Assembly (NCBI GenBank): GCA_963849095.1
Contig: CAWKGA010000001.1
Location: 682,001-746,000, forward strand
From: JASHUC01 sp963849095
GTDB lineage: Bacteria; Pseudomonadota; Gammaproteobacteria; Steroidobacterales; Steroidobacteraceae
DNA length: 64,000 nt
Reading direction: 5' to 3'
A model generated the notes under the pieces. The model was not told the DNA's origin, did not search any database, and worked only from the letters and a program-made list of their open reading frames with translations. Positions 17,885-27,130 of the stretch are shown here, in pieces. The translations under genes were made by a program, and so were the position numbers. Within the stretch, counting starts at the first letter, position 1. Each line of letters starts with the position of its first letter.

Positions 17885-18816
17885 GTGAACGACGCGGCAG
17901 ACCGCCGAGTCGACTCCGAAGACGCCGATACGTTTACGGCCCAGCTCGAGGCCTGGCGCACGCGCATGGAGCAGGCTCTCGCGCGGAGGCTGCCGGACTC
18001 GGCCACGGTGCCGAAGCGCCTGCACGACGCCATGCGGTACAGCGTGCTCGGCGGCGGCAAGCGCATCCGCCCCGCCCTGGTGTTCGCGACGGCGCGCACG
18101 CTCGGGCTCACCGAGGATCAGGTCGAGGCCGCGGCGTGCGCCATCGAGCTGGTGCATGTCTATTCCCTCGTGCACGACGATCTTCCCGCGATGGACAACG
18201 ACGACCTGCGCCGCGGCAGGCCAACCTGCCACAAGGCGTACGACGAGGCCACGGCGATCCTGGTCGGCGACGGACTGCAGCCGCTCGCGTTCCAGCTGCT
18301 TGCGGTGGATCCCGCGCTCCCTCCCTCCCCCCGATCCGCCTGCGCCTCATCGCGCTGCTCGCCGAGGCGAGCGGGAGCCTCGGGATGGCGGGCGGCCAGG
18401 CCATCGACCTCGAGGTGCAGGGCAAGCAGCTCGACGTGGCTCAGATCGAGGACATGCACTCTCGCAAGACCGGCGCGCTGATCCGGGCCTCCGTCGCCAT
18501 GGCGGCGGCCTGCGTGCCCTCGCTCGAGCCGCGACTCAGCGCCGGCCTCAAGAGCTTCGCGGCGGCGGTTGGCCTTGCGTTCCAGATCCAGGACGACCTG
18601 CTCGATGTGATCGGGGACTCGACCACGCTCGGGAAGGCGACGGGCGCGGACCAGGAACGCTCGAAGCCCACGTATCCGGCGATCCTCGGCATCGCGGCGT
18701 CCCAGGCGCAGGTGAGCCGGCTGCACGCCCAAGCGCTCGATGCCCTCGAGCCGTTCGGCCGCCGCGCCGAGCCCTTGAGGCTGCTCTCGAACTGGCTGTT
18801 GTCGCGGCGTTACTGA
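17885..18816 (+). pseudogene. ispA: Farnesyl diphosphate synthase, frameshifted
   Basis: A polyprenyl synthase that makes FPP. It starts at GTG 17885, with AGGAG at 17873-17877. The first ~147 residues have LGGGKRIRP and the first aspartate-rich motif (HDDLPAMDNDD); the second half has the KTGALI motif and QIQDDLLD. The halves lie in different frames: the upstream frame runs to 18481 without homology after about 18330, and the good sequence resumes in the -1 frame (LRLIALLAEASG). One extra C in the C6 run at 18327-18332 would restore one continuous frame. FPP is expected to be needed for hopanoids, quinones and undecaprenyl phosphate, so a read error is more likely than true loss. Confidence 0.9.
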
Positions 18817-18861
18817 GGGCTCACCGGGCGAGCCCTCAAGCGAAGCGGAGCCTCACGCGCC

Positions 18862-20739
18862 ATGGATACCTTTCCACTCCTGACCGGCATCGATTCTCCG
18901 GCCGATCTGCGCCGGCTTCCCCAGGGGAAGCTCCCGCAGCTCGCGGGTGAGCTGCGGGAGTTCCTGATCCAGAGCGTGAGCACCCGCGGCGGGCATTTCG
19001 CCGCCGGGCTCGGCACCGTCGAGCTCACGATCGCCCTGCACTACGTTTACGACACGCCGCACGACCGCCTCGTCTGGGACGTGGGACATCAGGCGTACCC
19101 GCACAAAGTGCTCACCGGGCGCCGCAATCGCCTGCACACGATCAAGCTGAATCGCGGGCTCGCCCCGTTCCCCGCCCGCCACGAAAGCGATTACGACACC
19201 TTCGGCGTCGGCCACTCGAGCACCTCGATCAGCGCCGCGCTCGGCATGGCGATCGAGGCTGCGCGCTCGGGCGCGGGGCGCCGGGTCGCCGCCATCGTCG
19301 GGGACGGCGCGATGAGCGCCGGCATCGCGTTCGAGGCGCTGAATCACGCGGGCGCGCTCGACGTGGATCTGCTCGTGATCCTCAACGACAACGACATGTC
19401 CATCTCGGAGGCGGTGGGCGCGTTCTCCAACTACCTCGCCCGCCTGCTCTCGGGAAAGCTCTACTCGCACCTGCGCGAGGGCGGCAAGCGCGTGTTGCGC
19501 CGGGTGCCGACGGCCCTCGAGCTCGCACGCCGCTCCGTGGAGCACATGAAGGGCATGCTGCTGCCGGGCACCATCTTCGAGGAGATGGGGCTCAACTACA
19601 TCGGCCCGGTTGACGGGCACGACGTCCACGCGCTCGTCGCGATGCTGAGGAACGTCCGGCATCTCAAGGGTCCGCAGCTCCTGCACGTCGTCACGCAGAA
19701 GGGCAAGGGCTACGCGCCCGCCGAGGCGGATCCGATCAAATGGCATGGACCCGGGCCGTTCGATCCGCGGACGGGCACGGTTTACAAGGAGAAGGCGACC
19801 GGCCCGACCTACACGCAAGTGTTCGGCAAGTGGCTGTGCGAGATGGCCGAGCGCGAGCCGCGGCTGATCGGGATCACCCCGGCGATGCGCGAGGGCTCGG
19901 GGTTGGTGGAGTTCTCCAAGCGCTTCCCGGACCGCTACTTCGATGTGGCGATCGCCGAGCAGCACGCGGTGACCTTCGCCGCCGGGCTCGCCGCCTCGGG
20001 AATGAAGCCGGTGGTGGCGATTTACTCGACGTTCCTGCAGCGCGCGTACGATCAGCTGATCCACGATGTCGCGTTGCAGAACCTGCCGGTGGTGTTCGCG
20101 ATCGACCGGGCGGGCCTGGTGGGCGGGGACGGGGCGACGCACCAGGGGAGCTTTGACCTGACCTACCTGCGCTGCGTGCCGAACCTGGTGGTGATGGCTC
20201 CGGCCGACGAGAACGAGTGCCGGCAGATGCTGTACACCGCGACGACCCTCGAGGGGCCCGCGGCGGTGCGCTACCCACGCGGGACCGGGCCGGGCGTTGC
20301 GGTATCGCAGGAGATGACGGCCTTGCCCGTCGGCAAGGCCGAGCTGCGGCGCACCGGACGCCACGGCATCGCGATCCTGGCGTTCGGCTCGATGGTGGCC
20401 GCGGCTGCCGCCATCGCGGAGCGTCACGACATGACGCTCGTCAACATGCGCTTCGTGAAGCCGCTCGACGAGGCGACCCTCCTCAACGTCGCGGAGAGGC
20501 ACCAGGCGATCGTCACGATCGAGGAGAACGTGATCGCCGGCGGCGCCGGCAGCGGCGTCGCGGAGTGCCTGGCGGATGCGAGCATCTGCCTGCCGATCCT
20601 GCACTTGGGACTTCCCGACCGCTTCATCGAGCACGGTTCCCGCGAGGACTGCATCGACTCCGCGGGGCTCGACGCTGCCGCTCTCGAGGCGACGATTCTG
20701 CGCTGGTGGCGCGAGCGGTCCCTGCAGCTCACCGCGTGA
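18862..20739 (+). CDS. dxs: 1-deoxy-D-xylulose-5-phosphate synthase
   Basis: The first enzyme of the MEP pathway, condensing pyruvate and glyceraldehyde-3-phosphate with thiamine diphosphate. The 625 residues match the family. Visible motifs: DVGHQAYPHKVLTGRR, the TPP-binding GDGAMSAGIAFEALNHAG...NDND, the glutamate region (IAEQHAVTFAAG) and RAGLVGGDGATHQG. The gene follows ispA by 45 bp, an arrangement common in Proteobacteria, and ends the idi-hpnH-ispA-dxs operon. Converges with the FimX-like gene. Confidence 0.97.
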   Translation: MDTFPLLTGIDSPADLRRLPQGKLPQLAGELREFLIQSVSTRGGHFAAGLGTVELTIALHYVYDTPHDRLVWDVGHQAYPHKVLTGRRNRLHTIKLNRGLAPFPARHESDYDTFGVGHSSTSISAALGMAIEAARSGAGRRVAAIVGDGAMSAGIAFEALNHAGALDVDLLVILNDNDMSISEAVGAFSNYLARLLSGKLYSHLREGGKRVLRRVPTALELARRSVEHMKGMLLPGTIFEEMGLNYIGPVDGHDVHALVAMLRNVRHLKGPQLLHVVTQKGKGYAPAEADPIKWHGPGPFDPRTGTVYKEKATGPTYTQVFGKWLCEMAEREPRLIGITPAMREGSGLVEFSKRFPDRYFDVAIAEQHAVTFAAGLAASGMKPVVAIYSTFLQRAYDQLIHDVALQNLPVVFAIDRAGLVGGDGATHQGSFDLTYLRCVPNLVVMAPADENECRQMLYTATTLEGPAAVRYPRGTGPGVAVSQEMTALPVGKAELRRTGRHGIAILAFGSMVAAAAAIAERHDMTLVNMRFVKPLDEATLLNVAERHQAIVTIEENVIAGGAGSGVAECLADASICLPILHLGLPDRFIEHGSREDCIDSAGLDAAALEATILRWWRERSLQLTA

Positions 20740-20768
20740 GCGCGCGGCCCGGAGCGGGCGGTGAGGGA

Positions 20769-22822
20769 TCAGGCCTCGGCGCGCAGGACCACTTCCTCCG
20801 GCGTGTGCACGAAGTAGCCCTGGATGTATTGCACGCCGAGCTGCCAGAGCACGGCCATCGTGTTCGCGTCCTCGACCCGCTCGGCGATGGTCTCGATCAA
20901 GCGGCGCTTGGCGTCGTCCACCAGCTCGCGTACGCGCTGCTGCAGCTCCGGATCGCGCGTGAGGCTCTGCACCAGCGCGCCGTCGATCTTGACGAAGTCG
21001 AGCGGGACCGATGCGAGCAGCGCGCGCGGGTCGCGGCCGGAGCCGAAGCGCTCGAGCGCGCAGCGAAAGCCGCGCTGGCGCAGGGCACCGGCGAGCGCCT
21101 GGAAGGCGGTGATGTGGTTCGCCGCGGTCTCCTCGGGCACCTGGAAGCACAGGCGCGAGGGATCCGCGCGGGAGGCGCGGATCTGATTGTCGAGCCAGCC
21201 GAGGAACGAGCCGTCCTTCAAAGTGTCCTTCGAGAGTCGCACGAACAGGCACCCGATCTTGCGCTGCGCCGCGAACGAGAGGGATGCGCCGACGACCCAG
21301 CGATCGATGTTCTTCAGCAGGTCGTTGCGCTCGGCGGCGGGCAGGAACTCGGCGGGCAGCACCTCCTTGCCATTCGGATCCAGCATGCGTACGAGCACGT
21401 CCGTCATGCCGGGATCGTCTCCCTGCAGGCTCGCGACGGGCTGCTGCACGAGGCGGAAGCGGTTCTCGATCAGGGCGGCCTTGATGTGCTTGACCCAGAT
21501 CGCATCGTACGACTGCACGCGCGTGTCCTCGTCGGCGCGCTGGGAGGTCGCGACCTGGTTGCCGGCGCGGCCCTTCGCCCTGCGGCAGGCCTCGATCGCA
21601 TCGGCGATCGCGGCGTCGGGGGTCGCGGTGCCCGAGGGCACCACGCTCAGTCCGATGGAGCAGGTGAGCGACAGCGAATTGTCGCCGACCTTGACGACCA
21701 ACTTGGCGGCGTGGGCGACGAACTCCTCGCTCCAGACCTCAACGTCATGCGCGTTGCCACGCTCGAGCAGCGCGAGAAAGGTGACCCCCCCAAGCGGCCG
21801 GCGACATCGTTCGCGCTCAAGCGCTCGCGCAGCAGATTCGCGAACTCGATGAGGACGCCCTCGCTCGCAGCGATGCCCACGTCATGCTCGATCACGGCGA
21901 ACTTGTCCGGCCTCACCGCGGCGAAGTAGCGCACTCCACCGGGCGCCGGCGTTTGTAGCTTCTGATTGAGCAGCTCGAGCAGCGGTCCGCGATGCAGCAT
22001 GCCGGTCGCGGCATCGCGCTTGATCGCATCTTCGAGCTCCTGGGCGAGCTTGCTCTCGTCGTGCTGCCTCGCGGGGACGACGAGCCTCACGCACGGCTCG
22101 CCGTCGTGCTCTCCGAGGGTGAGCAGCAGCTCGATCGTGCGGCGCGAGCCGTCGGCGAAGTAGCCGTTGACGGAGAGCGTGTGATCGCTCCAGCGGCCCT
22201 GCAGGCACGCGGCGAGCGCTCCCTTGAGCGCCGCGTGCGTGGACTCGTCGAACACGTCCATGATCGGCTGTCCCACGATCGCGTTGCGCTCGAAGCCAAA
22301 CAGCTCGAGCCAGGCCCCGTTGGCGTCGACGACGATGCCTTCCTGCACCTGTGCGATGGCGTCGGCCGATTGCTGCAGCACCGCTTCGAGCTGGCGGCGG
22401 GCGTCGCGCGCCGACCGCAGCGTGCTATCGAGCGCGCGCTCCAGGCGGTGCGCGCGCAGCTCGCGGCCCATGACGGCCTGCAGGCGCGCGGGGCTCGAGA
22501 GCGTCACCAGGTCGCGCGCGCCGTGCTGCATCGCGACCGCCATACGCGTCTCGTCCACCGCTTCGCCGACGACGATGAGCGGCACGGCGGGAGCGATCTG
22601 GTCGCGAATATGGGCGACGGTCGCAAGATCGTCGTCCCCCTGCTCAACCACGAGCAGGAGCTCCGGGTTGATCTGCGTGAGCGCATCGCCGAGATCCGGC
22701 AGAGCCGGAATCCACGTGCAGTGCACCGGATGTCCCGCGCGGCGGAGGATGCTGTTGATCAGCTCGGCGGGATCCCGAGAGGCGCTGAGCACGATGAGCG
22801 GAACGGCGTTCTGCTCGGACAA
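20769..22822 (-). pseudogene. FimX-like receiver-PAS-GGDEF-EAL protein, frameshifted
   Basis: Domain order: a receiver-like N-terminus (residues ~5-125), PAS (~145-255), degenerate GGDEF, degenerate EAL. The frame breaks at the G7 run (plus-strand C7, 21785-21791); one more G would join GRLGG to VTFLALLERG and continue into the second half. The cyclase motif reads GGVTF, the EAL position reads DVL, and DDFGTG is ERFGSG, so neither cyclase nor phosphodiesterase activity is expected. This matches FimX-type c-di-GMP receptors that control type IV pili. The TTG at 22822 is preferred over 22828 because AGGAG then sits 7 bases upstream. Confidence 0.85.
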
Positions 22823-22926
22823 ATGCAAGCTCCTAGGGTGACGACGGGTGATTTTAGCACCCCAACCGGCGGCTCCCGCGTGCGGGGGCTCTCATTTGGG
22901 GCCGCTGCGGGAGGCGAGCGCCCGGC

Positions 22927-23955
22927 TCAGGCGCCGAACCGAGGCGGCAGGGGCGTCTTGGCGGGGGCGCCGGCGCACTCCCGGACCAGGCGGGGCACGA
23001 GGTAACCGGGCAGGCTCGCGGCGAGCTCGCCCGCGATGCGCTGCGCGCGCTCCTCGGACACCTCGAAATGCGCCGCGCCCCGGACCCGATCGAGGAGGTG
23101 CAGGTAGTAGGGCAGCACGCCCGCCTCGAAGAGCCGCACGGACAGCTCGGCGAGCGTCGCGGCGTCGTCGTTGACACCCCGCAGCAGCACAGTTTGATTG
23201 AGCACGGTGGCGCCCGCGCCGCGCAGCACCGCGCACGCCTCGCGAACCTCGCCGTCGATCTCGTTGGCGTGATTGGCGTGCAGCACGACGACCGCGGGCC
23301 ATTTGAGGCTCGAGAGCCATGCGGCGAGCCCCGAGTCCACGCGCGCGGGCAGCACGATGGGCAAGCGGGTGTGCACGCGGAGGCGACGGACGTGCGCGAT
23401 GCGCTCCAGGGCGCTCGTGAGCGCGGTAAGCCGGGCATCGCTCAATGAGAGCGGATCCCCGCCGCTCAGAATGACCTCCTCGATGCTGGTGTCGCGCTCG
23501 ATCTCTCCGAGCGCGTCCTGCCAGCGGGGCGCCTCCGCCTGCTCCGCGTAGGGAAACTCCCTGCGGAAGCAGTAGCGGCAGTGCACCGCGCAGGCCGAGG
23601 TGGCGATGAGCAGCGCGCGGCCGCGATACTTCTTGAGGAGGGACGGGGCGGCCGTCGCGGCGCGCTCGCCGAGCGGGTCGGCCGTGAAGCCGGGATGCTC
23701 CTCCCACTCGGCATCGAGCGGTAGCACCTGGCGCAGCAGCGGGTCGAGCGGATCGCCGCGGCGCATGCGCCTCACGTAGCTCCACGGCACGCGCATCCGG
23801 AAGAGCTCCGAGGCGCGCTCCGCGCCGTCGGCGAGCCGAGGATCGAGGCCGAGCGCCGCCACGAGCTCTCGAGGACTCCCGATGGCCTCGGCCATCTCCC
23901 GCTTCCAGCCCGAGTGAGTCGGCGGCTGGCAGGCCCGGTTCGATGCCAGTATCAT
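22927..23955 (-). CDS. epmB: EF-P (R)-beta-lysylation protein EpmB
   Basis: A lysine 2,3-aminomutase-like radical SAM enzyme that makes (R)-beta-lysine for attachment to EF-P. The 342 residues equal the E. coli protein. The cluster motif is in CAVHCRYCFRREFPY, followed by ILSGGDPLSLSD. The PLP lysine lies in the C-terminal half. The ATG at 23955 is 24 bp from the divergent efp start, so both promoters share a very short interval or overlap the coding ends. Confidence 0.95.
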   Translation of the reverse strand: MILASNRACQPPTHSGWKREMAEAIGSPRELVAALGLDPRLADGAERASELFRMRVPWSYVRRMRRGDPLDPLLRQVLPLDAEWEEHPGFTADPLGERAATAAPSLLKKYRGRALLIATSACAVHCRYCFRREFPYAEQAEAPRWQDALGEIERDTSIEEVILSGGDPLSLSDARLTALTSALERIAHVRRLRVHTRLPIVLPARVDSGLAAWLSSLKWPAVVVLHANHANEIDGEVREACAVLRGAGATVLNQTVLLRGVNDDAATLAELSVRLFEAGVLPYYLHLLDRVRGAAHFEVSEERAQRIAGELAASLPGYLVPRLVRECAGAPAKTPLPPRFGA

Positions 23956-23979
23956 CGCTTGCCCCTCAGTGAGAACGAA

Positions 23980-24549
23980 ATGACCAGCATCAGCACGAAC
24001 GAGTTTCGCGCCGGCGTCAAGATCCTGCTCGACGGAGAACCGTACTCCGTCATCGAGAACGAGATGGTGAAGCCTGGAAAGGGGCAGGCGTTCAATCGCG
24101 TGAAGGTCCGCAACCTCAAGACCGGCCGGACGATCGAGCGGACTTTCAAGTCCGGCGAGTCGGTCGACGCCGCCGACGTGGTCGATCTGGACATGCAGTA
24201 CCTGTACCGGGAGGGTGACTTCTGGCACTTCATGGTGCCCGATTCCTTCGAGCAGTACACCGCCGGCAAGGCGGCCGTCGGCGACAACGCCCAGTGGCTC
24301 AAGGATGGAACGGTTTGCATCATCACGCTATTCAATAACGTGCCGCTCGTCGTGACCGCACCTCCCCACATCGAGCTGCAGGTGGTCGAGACCGACCCGG
24401 GGCTGCGCGGCGATACGGCAACGGGCGGCCAGAAGCCGGCGAAGCTCGAAACCGGTGCCGTCGTCAGAGTGCCGCTCTTCATCAACGAGGGCGAAGTCAT
24501 CCGCGTCGACACGCGGACCGGCGAGTACATCTCCCGCGCAAAGCAGTAG
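23980..24549 (+). CDS. efp: Elongation factor P
   Basis: EF-P rescues ribosomes stalled at polyproline. The 189 residues have the KOW-like N-domain and two OB domains. The lysylation site is Lys34 in VKPGKGQAFNRV, exactly as in E. coli. It is flanked by its own modification genes epmB (divergent) and epmA (convergent). This strongly supports a beta-lysylated EF-P rather than a rhamnosylated one. Confidence 0.98.
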   Translation: MTSISTNEFRAGVKILLDGEPYSVIENEMVKPGKGQAFNRVKVRNLKTGRTIERTFKSGESVDAADVVDLDMQYLYREGDFWHFMVPDSFEQYTAGKAAVGDNAQWLKDGTVCIITLFNNVPLVVTAPPHIELQVVETDPGLRGDTATGGQKPAKLETGAVVRVPLFINEGEVIRVDTRTGEYISRAKQ

Positions 24550-24588
24550 GCTCCTTCCTCGAAGCCGAGCCGACGCCGCGCCGCCGCA

Positions 24589-25578
24589 TCACGCTCGGTC
24601 CGTGGGGAAGGCCAGAACCTCGTCGATGTGCCGCGCTCCCGTTGCGATCATGACCGTGCGGTCGAAGCCGAGCGCGACGCCCGAGCATTCGGGCAAACCG
24701 GCCTCGAGCGCAGCGAGCAACCGCTCGTCGATCTGCGGCTCGGGCAATCGAAGAGCGCGGCGCGCCGCGACATCCCGCTCGAAGCGCGAGCGCTGCTCCG
24801 CGGCGCTCACGAGCTCCCTGAAGCCGTTCGCGAGCTCGATGCCCTCGCAGTAGAGCTCGAAGCGCAGGGCGACGCGCGGGTCGCGCGGGTCGAGCTGCGC
24901 GAGCGCGGCCTGAGAGGCGGGATAGCGATGCACGAAGGTGAACGCTCCGCGGCCGAGCTTCGGCCCGACGCAGGCGGCCATGAGGAAATCGAGCAGCTCA
25001 TCGCGCGGCGGCTCGGGGACGGTGTAGCCCGCCTCCCGCGCCGCGCGCGACAGCTCGCCGGGCTCGGCCGTCAAGGGATCGAGCCGCAGCTCGCGCAGGA
25101 AGGCGTCCCGATAGGTGAGGTGCTCGCCGGCCCGGGTCGCGCCGGGGCCGAGGAGCTCTCTCACGAGCGCCTCCACCTCGCTCATCAGCCGCTCGAGCGA
25201 GAAGCCGAGCCGGTACCACTCGACGAGCGTGAATTCCGGATTGTGCAACCGGCCGCGCTCGAACCCCCGCACGGAGCGGCAGATCTGAAACACATCGCCG
25301 TATCCGGCGGCGAGCAGCCGCTTCATCGCGTACTCGGGGGAGGTCTGCAGGAAAAGGGCAGGCGCGCCGGGCCCGAGGTCAACTCGAGCCGAATGGATGT
25401 GCACGTCCGTGACGGCCGCGCTCGCGAGAATCGGCGTTTCCACCTCGAGCACACCGCGTTGAGCGAAGAAGGCTCGCGTCCGTGCGAGCAGCGCCGCGCG
25501 CCGCTCGAGCATCTGCTTGCTCGCCGCCGGCCGCCAGTCGTGCGGCGTCGCCGTTACGCTCGGGGGCACGGCTGTCAT
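24589..25578 (-). CDS. epmA: EF-P lysine ligase EpmA
   Basis: A truncated class II lysyl-tRNA synthetase paralogue that transfers beta-lysine to EF-P Lys34. The 329 residues lack the anticodon domain, as expected. Class II motif 2 lies in ICRSVRGFERGRLHNPEFTLVEWY, and motif 3 in GVALGFDRTVMI. The start ATG overlaps the psd stop (ATGA), so it is the third gene of a SCO1-psd-epmA transcript. Confidence 0.95.
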   Translation of the reverse strand: MTAVPPSVTATPHDWRPAASKQMLERRAALLARTRAFFAQRGVLEVETPILASAAVTDVHIHSARVDLGPGAPALFLQTSPEYAMKRLLAAGYGDVFQICRSVRGFERGRLHNPEFTLVEWYRLGFSLERLMSEVEALVRELLGPGATRAGEHLTYRDAFLRELRLDPLTAEPGELSRAAREAGYTVPEPPRDELLDFLMAACVGPKLGRGAFTFVHRYPASQAALAQLDPRDPRVALRFELYCEGIELANGFRELVSAAEQRSRFERDVAARRALRLPEPQIDERLLAALEAGLPECSGVALGFDRTVMIATGARHIDEVLAFPTDRA

Positions 25579-26492
25579 CCCGCGGCGAGCAGGCGCGCGA
25601 GCGGTTGGCCCATGCGGATCCGGCTTGCGGCCGCGAGCTCCGGGAGCCACGCGACCGCGTCGCGCGGAAAGAGCAGGATGACCGTCGAGCCCATGTTGAA
25701 GTGGCCCATCTCGGAGCCCTTCGCGAGGGGCGGGGCGGGGTAGGGCACCGGCAGGTCGAGCGCCCTCCGCGGCCGCCTGGGCGCCACCTCGCCGTGCCAC
25801 TGCGTGGCGATGCTGCCGACGAACAGCGCTCCGACGAGAACCATCGCGAGCGGCAGGCCGCTCGCGGTCTCGAAGGCACACGCGACGCGCTCGTTGCGGG
25901 CGAAGAGATCGCCGACGGCTTCGGCCGTCGTCGTGTTCACGCTGAACAGTCGGCCTGGGACGTACCACGCGGCCCGCAGCTGCGCCGCGAGGGGCATGTG
26001 GATGCGGTGGTAGTCGCGCGGGGCGAGGTACAGCGTCGCAAACGCCCCACCTGCGAAGCGGGGAGTCCAGGCGTGGGCCGCGAGCAGCGCATCGAGGCGG
26101 TAGGTCCTGCCCTTCGCCTGCAGGAGGGTGAGCCCATCCAGATAGCCGATCTGGCTCACCGTGCCGTCCACCGGAGAGACGACGGAGGAGGGATCGGAAT
26201 CGACGCGGCGCGCGCCGGGCTTCAACGCGCGGGTGAACAGCTCGTTGAAGCTGCCGTAGAGATGCGGATCCGGCTCGCTGGCCTCGCTCATCTGCGGGCG
26301 GAAGCGGCGCACGAAGGCGCCGATCAGGGCGTTCTTGAGGGGTTTGAGGCGCGCGCGGGCGAGGCAATGGACGGCACGGGACAGCACGTGCTGGGGCAGC
26401 AGGCGCTGCAGGGTGACGAAGAGCCACGAGCCGGCCGCGCTTGCACCGGCTGCGCGGCGGGGCCGAGTCGGCGACACCGGGGTCTGCGTCAT
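25575..26492 (-). CDS. psd: Phosphatidylserine decarboxylase proenzyme
   Basis: It makes phosphatidylethanolamine from phosphatidylserine at the inner membrane. The 305-residue proenzyme contains SPVDGTVSQIGYL, the active-site YLAPRDYHRIHMP, and near the C-terminus GHFNMGSTVILLFP. The GST there is the self-cleavage site that yields the pyruvoyl serine; the family usually reads LGST and here reads MGST. It overlaps its neighbours by 4 bp on both sides. Confidence 0.95.
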   Translation of the reverse strand: MTQTPVSPTRPRRAAGASAAGSWLFVTLQRLLPQHVLSRAVHCLARARLKPLKNALIGAFVRRFRPQMSEASEPDPHLYGSFNELFTRALKPGARRVDSDPSSVVSPVDGTVSQIGYLDGLTLLQAKGRTYRLDALLAAHAWTPRFAGGAFATLYLAPRDYHRIHMPLAAQLRAAWYVPGRLFSVNTTTAEAVGDLFARNERVACAFETASGLPLAMVLVGALFVGSIATQWHGEVAPRRPRRALDLPVPYPAPPLAKGSEMGHFNMGSTVILLFPRDAVAWLPELAAASRIRMGQPLARLLAAG

Positions 26493-27130
26493 GAGCTCTG
26501 AGTCGCCGCGGCGGAATCCGCGGAGAGGAATCCCGCGGCGCGGCGCAGATCCTGCGTGAGGAGCGCGGCATCGAAGGGCGCGGTGAACACCGCGACGATG
26601 CGTCCCTCAGCATCCAGCAGGAACACGACGGCGGTGTGATCCATCGTGTAGTCTCCGCCCGGCAGATCGATTCTCTGGAACGCGACGCCGAGCCTCGCGG
26701 CGAATGAGCCGATCGCCTGCTCAGAGCCCGTGAGTGCGATGAAATGCGGGTCGAACGCATGCACGTACGCGCCGAGCAGCTCCGGGCTGTCGCGTGCCGG
26801 ATCGACGGTCACGAAGATCACGCGCAGATGCGGGACGGCCGCGGAGCGGCGGACCCGCGCGAGCTTGACGAGCGTCGTCGGGCACACATCGGGACAGTGC
26901 GTGAATCCGAAGTAAAGGAGCGAGGGCGCGCCGCGCAGCCGCGCCTGCGTGAACGGCGCGCCGGTCTCATCGACGAGCGCGATCGGTCCGACGCTGCGCG
27001 GCCGCGCCAGCCACGTGCCGCTCACGAGCCGCGGGACGGGCGGGCCGAGCTCGCGGGCGACCCACATGCCGGCCGCCGCGGCGCAGAGCGCGACGCACGC
27101 GAGGAGGATCCAGGAGGAGCGCAGGGACAT
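26489..27130 (-). CDS. SCO1/SenC-type copper chaperone, membrane-anchored
   Basis: A thioredoxin-fold protein of 213 residues with an N-terminal signal anchor (residues ~6-25). It contains the copper-binding motif FTHCPDVCPTTL; the conserved distal histidine is in YTMDHTAVVFLL. Such proteins insert copper into cytochrome oxidase CuA or act in redox defence. No oxidase gene is nearby. The start codon CAT/ATG shares bases with the prmB start on the other strand, so its promoter must lie inside the prmB 5' region. Confidence 0.9.
   Translation of the reverse strand: MSLRSSWILLACVALCAAAAGMWVARELGPPVPRLVSGTWLARPRSVGPIALVDETGAPFTQARLRGAPSLLYFGFTHCPDVCPTTLVKLARVRRSAAVPHLRVIFVTVDPARDSPELLGAYVHAFDPHFIALTGSEQAIGSFAARLGVAFQRIDLPGGDYTMDHTAVVFLLDAEGRIVAVFTAPFDAALLTQDLRRAAGFLSADSAAATQSS

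Noticed and set aside
18136..18481. Two separate small isoprenoid genes instead of one broken ispA
   Set aside because: The pieces are complementary halves of one FPP synthase that join by adding one base at a C run. Neither half carries both aspartate motifs.
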